64,000 bases of DNA from Gemmatimonadaceae bacterium (GTDB taxonomy: Bacteria > Gemmatimonadota > Gemmatimonadetes > Gemmatimonadales > Gemmatimonadaceae). This document shows, one piece after another, positions 49,181 through 57,292 of the stretch (positions within the stretch are counted from its first letter, which is position 1; each line of letters starts with the position of its first letter). The notes beneath the pieces were generated by a model, which had not been told where the DNA came from, did not search any database, and saw only the letters and a list, made by a program, of their open reading frames with translations. Position numbers and translations under genes: made by a program. The stretch spans positions 1 through 64,000 of the forward strand of contig JADZDM010000004.1 in NCBI GenBank assembly GCA_020851035.1, written 5' to 3'.

Positions 49181-52100
49181 TCAGTTGAACGTGTAGCGCA
49201 GGCCGAGCTGGAGACGCCACACATCGGAGAGGTCGGACGTCCGCTGGTAGGTCTGTGACATCAAGCTCGAGCCGATGTTGCGCAGACGGTAGAGCGGAAC
49301 GCCTGACGTCGGCGTCGGGCGGGACACGAGCGGGGTGTTCGAGACGAGGCGCTGTGCCCCACCCCAGTTCTTGTTGATCAGGTTGCCGGCGTTCAGCACG
49401 TCGACGCGGACCTGGATCTTGTTCCGCTGACCGCCAAGGTTGCTGAAGAGGTCCTGCGTGAGGCTGACGTCCGCCCGGAAGACGGTCGGGAGGAAGACGG
49501 CGCCGCGCTGGGCATACTCACCGCGGTGCTTGGAGAGGTACGGATCCTGGTTGATGTACGACTGCCAGGCCGTGACCTGCTCGGCTGCGGTGAAGGTGCG
49601 ACCCGAGGCCGTGTACGTCTCGAAGTTCATCTCGTTGATGTTCTTCGGGATGTAGATGAGGTCGTTGGCCGCGTTGCCGTCGCCGTTCAGGTCACCCGAG
49701 ACGGTGTAGCTCGCGTTGCCGAGCGAGCGCAGCTCGGAGAACACCGAGATACCGGTGGCGCCCCAGCCGAAGTACTTCTTCGAGTAGGAGAACACCGCGA
49801 AGGCGCGATGGCCTGCCCAGCCACTGGAGTAGCCGACGCCCGGGTTGTTCGGGTCGTTCGCGATCTGGTTCGACTGCCACGAGCCGAAGGCGATCGAGCC
49901 TGGGTCGACCGTGTTGCGGGACGAGCCGTAGCTGTAGGCGGCCTTGGCGAAGAAGCCGTTGTCGAACGCCTTCTCGAGCGAGGCGGCGATGGTGTACGAG
50001 CTGCCGACGCTCTGGTTCTTGATGACCGTCGCGTTGCTGATGTTGGCGTTGATGCGGTTGCTGCCGACCCAGCGCGGGCGCGTGTCGGCCCCGACGAAGC
50101 GCGCGTTCGGAGAACTCAGGTTGGCGTTGATGTAGTAGGCGCCGTTGACGTCCTGGTTGTACAGGTACTCGACGGTGCCGATCACGCCCCACGGGAGCTT
50201 CTGGTCGAGCGCGAGGTTCGAGCGCCAGACCTGCGGGAACTTGTAGTTGGGGTCCGTGAGCGCGAGCTCGTAGGTGCTGGCCGGCGCGCCGGTGACCGTG
50301 GTCGGCTTGTAGGTGTCCGGGTTCGGGTTGAACGGGCGGGTCGTGGTGTTGTCGACCTGCTCGAAGCCCGTGAGGATGCCGTTGCCGCCGACCTGGTTGG
50401 AGACCCAGACGTAGGCCGGGCTGCCGGTGAAGATGCCGCTGCCGCCGCGGACCTGCGTGGTGCGGTCGCCGGTGGCGTCCCAGTTGAAGCCAAAGCGCGG
50501 GGACCAGAGGATCTTTGCGTCCGGGAACTTGTCGGTGCGGTACTGCACCGGGGCGCCGATCTCGTCACGGAAGGTGAGGAGGGCGGCCGCGGGGTTGTTC
50601 AGCGCCGTGTTCTTGAACTTCGGCACGTCGGCGCGGAGGCCGAGCGTGAGCTTGAAGCGCGGCGTCACGCGGTACTCGTCCTGCACGTAGGCACCGGCGT
50701 AGAACACGTCGAGCGGCTGGACCGGCTTGGTCTGGCCGGGCACGTTGTTGTAGCGGACCTGGAAGCGCGCCAGCGTCACCGGGGAGCTGGTGCGGTTCGG
50801 GTTCGCGAGGTAGCCGTTGGCGTCGGAGTAGAAGTCGGCCAGCGAGCTGTACACGTACACGCTCTGCGCGCCCGGGAAGAACACGTTCTCGGAGCGGTAG
50901 CGCTGGGCGGTCACGCCGAAGGTGATGTCGTGGCGCTCGGTGTTGACCGTCAGGTTGTTCTGGAACTGGAACGTGTTGTAGCGGAGCTCGTTGTTCGGCG
51001 TGAACGGCTCGAAGCCGAACGAGGTGTACGTCAGGCCGCCTTCCATGATGTCCACCAGCGGGAAGAACGCGCCCTTCGGCTCACGGCTCTCGTCGTTCGT
51101 GGTATAGCCGAGGATCATGTTGTTCGAGACGTTGGCACCCAGGTTCGAGTTCCACTCGCCGACGACCGACTTGATGTTCTCGAGGATGGCGTAGTTCGAG
51201 TTCTCGAAGCTGATCGAGTTCGCGTTCGTGCGCCGGTTGCCGAGGGTGCCGAGCGAGTTCGAGTTCGACATCAGCACGTCGGTCTTCGAGTCCAGCTGGA
51301 TGTAGCGGAGGCTGAACTTGTTGTTGTCGTTCGCGTTGAAGTCGAGCTTGCCGATGATGCGGCGCGACGGCGTCTGGAGGTCGTAGCCGCTGACCCCGCC
51401 GGTCTCGTACTGGAAGTTGTTCCGCAGGAACGTCGACAGGGTGGTGATGTCGGAGTCCAGCACGCGAGTCGTGTTGCCGGCGATCGGCGTGGTGGACGTG
51501 GCGCGGGTGGTGAAGGTCGTGCCCGGCTGCGTCTGGGCATCGTCTTCCCAGTTCACGAAGAAGAAGAGCTTGTTCTTGATGATCGGGCCGCCGAGGCGGG
51601 CGCCCCACTGGCCGAAGTCGAACACGCCCGGGTTGACGGCGAGCGAGCCGGCCTTCTTGCCGACGTTGTCCTGGTTGCGCGAGATGCGGTACACCGAGCC
51701 GGAGAACTCGTTGGTGCCGCTCTTGGTCACCGCGTTCACGCCGGCGCCGACGAAGTTGCCCTGGCGGACGTCGAACGGTGCGACGTTGACCTGGATCTGG
51801 TCCACGGCATCGAGCGGGATCGGCGAGACGCCGGTACGCCCACCGGGCGTGGCGCCGGCACCGAGGCCGAACGAGTTGTTGAAGTAGCTGCCGTCGACCG
51901 TGATGTTGTTCAGGCGGCTGTCCTGCCCGCCGAACGACTGGCCGTTGGCCTGCGGCGTGAGGCGCGTGAAGTCGTTGATCGACCGCGACACGGTCGGCAG
52001 CGCCTCGAGCGCGTCACGGCTGACCGTGGTGGCGGCGCCGGTACGTGAGGACGTGAGCACGCCGCCGCTCTGCGCGGTGACGGACACGGCTGCGAGCTGG

Positions 52101-52447
52101 ACGGCGGCTGGCACGATCTGGAATGCGACGTCGGCGGTGACGCCGAGCTGGATGCTGACGTTGGCCTGGCTGACCGGAGCATAGCCGATCGTGGTGGCCG
52201 TCACGGTGTACGGACCACCGACACGCATGCCGGGTATGGAGTAGCGGCCGTCTGCACGGGAGATGGCCTGATAGGCTGTTCCGGACGGCAGGTGCAGTGC
52301 GCGCACACGCACGCCGGCCATCGGCGCGCCCGTTTGCTTGGCGGTCACACGGCCGGCGAGCGAGCCGGTCGTGACCTGTGCTGGCAGAATACTCGCTGCG
52401 GCGGCCATGCAGACCGCAAGCAGCGACGCGACGAAAAATTTCCTCAT
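49181..52447 (-). CDS. Oar-like TonB-dependent receptor with carboxypeptidase-regulatory domain
   Basis: A 1088-residue outer membrane receptor. A signal peptide (FFVASLLAVCMAAAASIL, ending LPAQ) is followed by a carboxypeptidase-regulatory-like Ig-fold domain near residues 28-115 (GSLAGRVTAKQTGAPMAGV, ADGRYSIPGMR). Next come a plug domain near 130-250 (DALEALPTVSRSINDFTRL, LNNITVDGSYFNNSF) and a large beta-barrel with an aromatic C-terminus (LGLRYTFN). This is the Oar/OmpA-related class common in Gemmatimonadota and Acidobacteriota. It is monocistronic and upstream of the tRNA-Leu island. The transported substrate is unknown. Confidence 0.9.
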   Translation of the reverse strand: MRKFFVASLLAVCMAAAASILPAQVTTGSLAGRVTAKQTGAPMAGVRVRALHLPSGTAYQAISRADGRYSIPGMRVGGPYTVTATTIGYAPVSQANVSIQLGVTADVAFQIVPAAVQLAAVSVTAQSGGVLTSSRTGAATTVSRDALEALPTVSRSINDFTRLTPQANGQSFGGQDSRLNNITVDGSYFNNSFGLGAGATPGGRTGVSPIPLDAVDQIQVNVAPFDVRQGNFVGAGVNAVTKSGTNEFSGSVYRISRNQDNVGKKAGSLAVNPGVFDFGQWGARLGGPIIKNKLFFFVNWEDDAQTQPGTTFTTRATSTTPIAGNTTRVLDSDITTLSTFLRNNFQYETGGVSGYDLQTPSRRIIGKLDFNANDNNKFSLRYIQLDSKTDVLMSNSNSLGTLGNRRTNANSISFENSNYAILENIKSVVGEWNSNLGANVSNNMILGYTTNDESREPKGAFFPLVDIMEGGLTYTSFGFEPFTPNNELRYNTFQFQNNLTVNTERHDITFGVTAQRYRSENVFFPGAQSVYVYSSLADFYSDANGYLANPNRTSSPVTLARFQVRYNNVPGQTKPVQPLDVFYAGAYVQDEYRVTPRFKLTLGLRADVPKFKNTALNNPAAALLTFRDEIGAPVQYRTDKFPDAKILWSPRFGFNWDATGDRTTQVRGGSGIFTGSPAYVWVSNQVGGNGILTGFEQVDNTTTRPFNPNPDTYKPTTVTGAPASTYELALTDPNYKFPQVWRSNLALDQKLPWGVIGTVEYLYNQDVNGAYYINANLSSPNARFVGADTRPRWVGSNRINANISNATVIKNQSVGSSYTIAASLEKAFDNGFFAKAAYSYGSSRNTVDPGSIAFGSWQSNQIANDPNNPGVGYSSGWAGHRAFAVFSYSKKYFGWGATGISVFSELRSLGNASYTVSGDLNGDGNAANDLIYIPKNINEMNFETYTASGRTFTAAEQVTAWQSYINQDPYLSKHRGEYAQRGAVFLPTVFRADVSLTQDLFSNLGGQRNKIQVRVDVLNAGNLINKNWGGAQRLVSNTPLVSRPTPTSGVPLYRLRNIGSSLMSQTYQRTSDLSDVWRLQLGLRYTFN

Positions 52448-52814
52448 TCCGGGTCTCCAGGGGTGAAAAACAGCGCCTGCCGATCGTCGGAAAAGCTAAC
52501 CGGGCCCGGCGTGGCCCGCGCATTGCAATCGAATGTTCCCGCACCGGCCGCGTCCATTGGATGAGACCGGTCCTGCGCCGCGCCCATGCGTATGGATGAG
52601 ATCGCATTGGCGTGGGTGATTCCCGAGCGGGTCGTCGTGGCGACCGGCTCATGCCGACAAGTGGTAGATAGTCGCGACCGGGACTGGTGGATCGCTCGCT
52701 GATCACCCCGTGACGGAGGAGTTACAGGACCCGTGCGGCGCCGGCGACACCTGACCGGCGGCAGCGGGGCGCGATCCCCCTTCGGATCGCTGATCGTGGC
52801 GCAAGGGCGCCGGA
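52448..52814. other. Intergenic region between receptor gene and tRNA-Leu
   Basis: About 370 bp without a recognisable gene. It should hold the receptor promoter. The only clear structure is the small hairpin beyond the tRNA, listed separately. Confidence 0.6.
52771..52790 (-). terminator. Small hairpin downstream of tRNA-Leu
   Basis: GCGATCC (52771-52777) and GGATCGC (52784-52790) form a 7-bp stem 25 bp past the tRNA 3' end. There is no U-tract, so termination is uncertain. Confidence 0.35.
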
Positions 52815-52898
52815 TACCCGGGACGAGACTCGAACTCGTATACCCCGAGGGGTGGGGGATTTTGAGTCCCCTGCGTCTACCGATTCCGCCACCCGGGC
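52815..52898 (-). tRNA. tRNA-Leu (anticodon CAA)
   Basis: An 84-nt tRNA gene on the minus strand that folds as a class-II tRNA. The acceptor GCCCGGG pairs with CCCGGGT (a G-U first pair). The anticodon stem GGGGA/TCCCC holds the loop CTCAAAA, giving anticodon CAA for UUG codons. There is a long variable arm and a TTCGAGT T-loop. The discriminator is A at 52815; CCA is not encoded. Its 5' 39 nt are duplicated at 62991-63029, so this gene carries one end of the island. Confidence 0.95.
52860..52898. repeat. Left 39-bp attachment-type direct repeat (inside tRNA-Leu)
   Basis: Starts TTTTGAGTCCCC and ends CCACCCGGGC. It is identical over 39 bases to 62991-63029 in the same orientation, and the identity stops sharply on both sides. 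It covers the tRNA from its 5' end through the anticodon loop. Confidence 0.93.
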
Positions 52899-52913
52899 CG
52901 GGTGTGATGTCTG

Positions 52914-52919
52914 AATATA
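52914..52919 (-). promoter_or_regulatory. Candidate -10 element now serving tRNA-Leu
   Basis: Minus-strand TATATT, 15 bp upstream of the tRNA 5' end and inside the island. The spacing is right for transcription starting a few bases before the tRNA. No convincing -35 box is seen. Confidence 0.45.
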
Positions 52920-53053
52920 AACTGGCTAGGGCGTATCTGCTAACGTGTTGTCATTGCGGCAGATACGGCTCCCCTCGTACCGCTATTGTCGCGCGCGCGA
53001 GGTTCGGCGGACAGATACCGAAAACGCTCGTGTATCGCCGCGCGCCGTCACGC

Positions 53054-53077
53054 GCCCCAAGTTTTGCCCCAAGTTTT
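53054..53077. repeat. 12-bp tandem repeat near left island end
   Basis: GCCCCAAGTTTT occurs twice head to tail, about 155 bp inside the left 39-bp repeat. A related 12-bp-spaced GCCCCA pair occurs near the right end (62886-62909). This layout resembles integrase arm-binding sites, which is an inference. Confidence 0.7.
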
Positions 53078-53648
53078 AAGGTCAAACGCCGTCGCCGCGC
53101 CTATCGAGCTGAGCGCGTGGTGGGTGGCGACGTCCCGCCTCGTGAGCCGCACTGCGTGAGGCGTAGCTAAGGCCAGCCTCTTCAGCCCTAGTGCGCCGAA
53201 AGCCCCCCCGTCACAATGCCGCGGTCGCCTAGCTCCCGGCCACGTACTCCTCGGAATAGGAGCCCCCGAATGCTGGCCCCTACACACAGGAAAGCTTAGT
53301 TGCCGTTGATTAGGAAAAACTCATCAGAGTAGCTATGGCGGCATTCTCCGGAATTGGCCGAGAGGGCAAAACCTCTTGAATGCCGACCTCTTGTTCCTGC
53401 GAGGCAAACATGTGTAGGTCTCGCGCACCGCTCGCCTGTCCGCCCACAGAACGAGCGTCGCCTCGCCCCGCTGGGGGCGAGAGCGGCGGGGGATCTGAAT
53501 TCCCCGCTCGCGAGGCCACTGATATCCCTGGCGCGGACAAGACTAGACACTCGTTTCGCACATATTATTGAAATTCGGAGGAAGAGTCGTGTCGTGCGCT
53601 GCTAGACGTTCCTGCGCGCGAGTCCGCAATTATCCCATAGGTCTACCA

Positions 53649-54326
53649 ATGCTCGAACAGATTCCATTCGGCACGAACGACTTCGCTGAGAACCCAGAGC
53701 CGCGGTGTCCAGTCGTGCTGCTTCTTGACACGTCGGGGTCGATGAGCGGGCGACCGATGGCGGCTCTCAACGCCGGTCTCCAGACATTCAAGGACGAGCT
53801 GGTCGCGGATTCGCTTGCGGCGAAACGAGTCGAGGTTGCAACCATCTCGTTCGGCCCAGTGCAGGTCCAGCACGACTTCGTTGGCGCGGCTACCTACCAA
53901 CCGCCGACATTGGCCGCGTCCGGAACGACTCCGATGGGCGAAGCGATTGTGCTTGGGTTGGACCTCATCCGTCGTCGAAAGGAGGAGTATCGCGCCAACG
54001 GTATCGCGTTCTATCGCCCGTGGGTCTTTCTGATCACGGATGGCGCCCCGACGGATAGCGTGCATCAGGCCATCGCGGCCATTCAAGAGGGCTCGGCGAG
54101 CAAGGCGTTCTCATTCTTCGCCGTCGGAACCCCAGAAGCGAACATGGAGGTGCTGGCACAACTGTCGCCAGACCGCCCGCCCTTGGTTCTGGACAACCTG
54201 CGCTTCCGCGACTTGTTCGTGTGGCTCTCAAACTCGATGCGCTCGATCTCGCGCTCCACGCCGAGCACTGAGGTGCCTCTCGTCAACCCGGCGGCGCCGG
54301 GCGGATGGGCGTCAGTCTCTGTGTGA
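53649..54326 (+). CDS. vWA-domain protein of TerY/YegL type
   Basis: A 225-residue von Willebrand factor A protein. A complete metal-binding MIDAS is visible: DTSGS at residues 27-31, Thr in TTPMG near 94, and Asp131 in ITDGAPTD. It also has the family opening [17 protein letters not shown]. It is the first gene of a vWA / PP2C / kinase triad on the same strand. I use ATG 53649, which matches the family N-terminus. A GTG at 53589, with GGAGGA six bases before it, would add 20 residues and has the better ribosome site. Confidence 0.88.
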   Translation: MLEQIPFGTNDFAENPEPRCPVVLLLDTSGSMSGRPMAALNAGLQTFKDELVADSLAAKRVEVATISFGPVQVQHDFVGAATYQPPTLAASGTTPMGEAIVLGLDLIRRRKEEYRANGIAFYRPWVFLITDGAPTDSVHQAIAAIQEGSASKAFSFFAVGTPEANMEVLAQLSPDRPPLVLDNLRFRDLFVWLSNSMRSISRSTPSTEVPLVNPAAPGGWASVSV

Positions 54327-54330
54327 GCTC

Positions 54331-55179
54331 GTGGACCAAACGAACAGCGTGAGTAGCGGCAGGCCGTCACCTGCTGAAGCGTGGCGTATCGTTGGCGGTT
54401 CGGTACGCGGCACTTCGCACGTTGACTCTGGCACGCCGTGTCAGGATGCGTGCGAGTTTGCCATTTTGCGTGCTGGAGACGACGCCGTCGCCGCAATTGT
54501 CACCGCAGACGGCGCTGGTAGCTCAGCGCATTCTGACGAGGGTGCGGAGCTGGCATGCGCTGCTCTGCTGGGCGAAGTCTCTGACTATCTCGACGGATAC
54601 GAGCTCTCGGCCATCGACTCCCAAGTCGTGGAGGAGTGGTTTGTACGAGTGCACCAAGCCGTCACCGAACGGGCGGCCGAGCTTAACGTCCAGGTACGAG
54701 AGCTCGCGTGCACGCTGCTTCTCGGCGTGGTCGGAATGAACCGCGCGGTTTGCGCGCAGATTGGCGACGGTGCAATCGTCGTCAATGATGCCACCGCCGA
54801 AGGTGGATATGCGCCCGTCACGTGGCCTCAGTCAGGCGAGTATGCGAACCAGACTTTCTTCGCGACCGACCAAGAAGCACTGCGGCATCTTCAGATCGCC
54901 TTGCTCGAAGATCGACGAATTGATGAGATCGCGCTATTCTCCGACGGATTGGAGAAGTTGGCGCTGAATATGGGTACACGCTCCGCTCACGGGCCATTTT
55001 TTGAGTCGCTGTTCAGGCAGCTCAGGCCGCTGAGTCGTGGAGCTACCGCGAACATCGAGGGGCAGTTTCGCGCCTTCCTCGATTCTCCCGCCGTGAATGC
55101 CCGCACAGACGACGACAAAACTCTGGTGCTCGCGACGCGGCGGCATGGCGCGTCCCTGTTGCCTGTCAGCAACCAATAA
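54331..55179 (+). CDS. PP2C-family protein phosphatase (PphC/YegK type)
   Basis: A 282-residue metal-dependent Ser/Thr phosphatase, cytoplasmic. PP2C metal ligands appear in order: the CQDA segment (Asp39), TADGAGSSAHSDEGA near 58-72, AQIGDGA, LFSDGLE, and a C-terminal DDDKTL. In the triad it presumably reverses phosphorylation by the kinase downstream. The start is uncertain: GTG 54331, four bases after the vWA stop, is preferred. It ends 9 bp before the kinase ATG, which suggests coupled translation. Confidence 0.87.
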   Translation: MDQTNSVSSGRPSPAEAWRIVGGSVRGTSHVDSGTPCQDACEFAILRAGDDAVAAIVTADGAGSSAHSDEGAELACAALLGEVSDYLDGYELSAIDSQVVEEWFVRVHQAVTERAAELNVQVRELACTLLLGVVGMNRAVCAQIGDGAIVVNDATAEGGYAPVTWPQSGEYANQTFFATDQEALRHLQIALLEDRRIDEIALFSDGLEKLALNMGTRSAHGPFFESLFRQLRPLSRGATANIEGQFRAFLDSPAVNARTDDDKTLVLATRRHGASLLPVSNQ

Positions 55180-55188
55180 GGCGCAGAA

Positions 55189-57183
55189 ATGAAGGGTCCT
55201 TCCGTTCCGGTGCACGGACGCGGCTTCGTTGATGGTGCTGGCCGTCAGGTGCGTCTTGGGCAGGAGCTTGGACGCGGTGGCGAGGGTACTGTCTATGACG
55301 TCGTCGGCGCCCCGACTCAAGTGGCGAAGGTGTATCATCATCAGCCTGACAGCGACAAGGCGGCGAAGCTCGCTGCGATGACCCGCGTAGCTTCGCCGGC
55401 ACTTTCTACTGCAGGCGCGTGGCCCATGGCGACATTGCATGCGTACGCAGGCGGACCTGTCGCGGGCTTGATCATGCCCCGCGCGAGAGGCGTCGAGGTG
55501 CATCGTGTGTATAGCCCCGCGTATCGCAAGGCCGAGTTTCCCGGCTACGACTGGGAGAAACTCATCTTCATCGCGAGAAACATCGCCGCAGCGGTCAGCC
55601 ATATTCACCACGCAGGACACGTGGTCGGCGACATGAACGAGGGAAACGTACTTGTCGCGCCGAACGGTATTGTCCAGCTGATCGACTGTGACTCGTTTCA
55701 AATCGACGATGCTGGAGAGTGGCGCCTCTGTGAAGTGGGCGTGGCGAATTTCACGCCACCAGAGCTACAGTCTGCGTCCTTCCGCGGCGTCGTACGGACA
55801 CCGAATCACGATGCCTTTGGCTTAGCGGTGTTGATCTTCCATTTGCTCTTCATGGGTCGCCATCCGTACGCAGGTCGGTTTGGCGGCACGGGCAATATGC
55901 CACTCGAGCAAGCAATTCGTGAGCACCGTTTTGCATTTGGCCGCAACGCGGGTTCGGTGCTGATGGCACCGCCGCCTGATTCCCTGCCCCTGGTCAGCGC
56001 ATCAGAATCGCTCGCGGCTATGTTCGAGAGGGCGTTTGGCGAAGCAGGTTCACGCCCGGGCGCGCGCCCGAGCGCTAAAGCGTGGGCATTGGCGCTCGAC
56101 GGATTACGGGCGGAACTCGCGACCTGCAATGTCAACCGCGCTCATCGCTTCCATCGATCACTCGGGACAGCATGTCCATGGTGTGCTATCGAAGCGACCG
56201 GCGGACCGAACTTCTTCGTGTCAGTAGTTGCAGCGGTTCAAGCCACGGCGGGCGGCTTCGATCTACACGGCGTGTGGGCATCCATCATTGCCCAGACAGC
56301 ACCGGAAAGAGATCCGCCGTTCCCCGCACCAGTGGTCGGTGCGCTCACGCCGAGCGCGAAGGTGACCTGGTGGCGACGGCTGGCGTGGCGAACCCAGAAG
56401 TGGCTCATGCGGGCGTCCGTCGCCGGTGGTGTCGTCGCATGGATCGCATCTGCTCAAGGTCACGCCGTGGACACGCGGGAGAAGCTCGCCATCGTCGGTG
56501 CCGGCGTAAGCGCGTATGCTCTCCGAAGAGTGTCCCGCCTCGCGCACGAGCATGTTCGCTTGAAGGCTGCTGTCACGGATGCGCGCGCGCGACTCCGCGG
56601 CCTTGAGGCCGAGTGGGTCTCGGAACACCAGAAAGCCGCGGATCAGTTCAGCAGACGCGTCGCGGATCTTGCTGCCATGCGCGACGAGTATCTGAAACTC
56701 GAGGAGTCAAAGAATGCGGCGCGTCAGAAGCTTGATCGAGAGCGTCTGGCACAACAGCGGCGCGCATTTCTCCAGAAGCACTACATCAGAACTGCAACGC
56801 TGAGTGGAATTGGTCCAGGGCTCACGGCGACCTTGGCGTCGTTCGGCTTTGAGACTGCCGCTGATCTGGAGGGGAGGCGCGTGTACGGCGTTCCTGGATT
56901 CGGACCCGCGCGCGTGGCTACGCTTATGGCGTGGCGACAAGGACTCGAAGCCAGATTCCGATTTGACCCGACGAAGCCCGTCGATCCCGCCGAGGTGGCT
57001 GCGCTTGAGCAGAAGTTTGCTCGGCGGAAGGTTGAGATTGAACGAACACTTCTCGCGGGCCCAAGTGACTTGCGTCGAATGCTCTCATCTCACAGTCAAG
57101 TCAGGCAGCGACTGGAGGAGCGTTTCGCAGCGCAGCGGAGAGAAGTCTCCCTCTCTGAAGCTAATCTTGCGGTTGGACAGTGA
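55189..57183 (+). CDS. Protein kinase with coiled coil and helix-hairpin-helix (YegI type)
   Basis: A 664-residue Hanks-like kinase. Gly-loop ELGRGGEGTVY (26-36), Lys47, catalytic GDMNEGN (147-153) in place of HRDxxxxN, and metal-binding DCDS (167-169) in place of DFG; these variants are typical of the YegI group. Cys313, Cys329 and Cys332 (CPWC) with nearby His suggest a zinc knuckle. A hydrophobic stretch (about 405-447), a long coiled coil (about 455-530) and a helix-hairpin-helix fold (SGIGPGL near 539, GVPGFGPARVATL near 567) follow. The HhH implies DNA contact. It is the third gene of the triad. Confidence 0.88.
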   Translation: MKGPSVPVHGRGFVDGAGRQVRLGQELGRGGEGTVYDVVGAPTQVAKVYHHQPDSDKAAKLAAMTRVASPALSTAGAWPMATLHAYAGGPVAGLIMPRARGVEVHRVYSPAYRKAEFPGYDWEKLIFIARNIAAAVSHIHHAGHVVGDMNEGNVLVAPNGIVQLIDCDSFQIDDAGEWRLCEVGVANFTPPELQSASFRGVVRTPNHDAFGLAVLIFHLLFMGRHPYAGRFGGTGNMPLEQAIREHRFAFGRNAGSVLMAPPPDSLPLVSASESLAAMFERAFGEAGSRPGARPSAKAWALALDGLRAELATCNVNRAHRFHRSLGTACPWCAIEATGGPNFFVSVVAAVQATAGGFDLHGVWASIIAQTAPERDPPFPAPVVGALTPSAKVTWWRRLAWRTQKWLMRASVAGGVVAWIASAQGHAVDTREKLAIVGAGVSAYALRRVSRLAHEHVRLKAAVTDARARLRGLEAEWVSEHQKAADQFSRRVADLAAMRDEYLKLEESKNAARQKLDRERLAQQRRAFLQKHYIRTATLSGIGPGLTATLASFGFETAADLEGRRVYGVPGFGPARVATLMAWRQGLEARFRFDPTKPVDPAEVAALEQKFARRKVEIERTLLAGPSDLRRMLSSHSQVRQRLEERFAAQRREVSLSEANLAVGQ

Positions 57184-57292
57184 GTGACATCCTGGGACTG
57201 GGTATCTAATCAACTGGTTGTTCTGCGAAGATCCGATTGTCGCACTTGTTCGGAACTACTGTTACGACGCAATTGTCACCTGAACTCTATAC

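Larger units (their letters stand above)
52899..53648. other. Island left-end non-coding region
   Basis: About 750 bp without a recognisable gene; the small open frames in it have no protein-like composition. It contains an AATATA element (minus-strand TATATT, 52914-52919) placed to drive tRNA-Leu, a 12-bp tandem repeat at 53054-53077, and a perfect 8-bp hairpin CTCGCCCC/GGGGCGAG (53462-53481). Confidence 0.6.

Noticed and set aside
53048-53287. Possible integrase C-terminal remnant on the minus strand (ends TWGKTWGA)
   Set aside because: The position near the attachment repeat is suggestive, but no recombinase motif is visible and the repeated TWG comes from the 12-bp DNA tandem repeat.
53296-53561. 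Small minus-strand open frames upstream of the vWA gene
   Set aside because: No family resemblance, overlapping frames of equal quality and no ribosome site. Probably non-coding.
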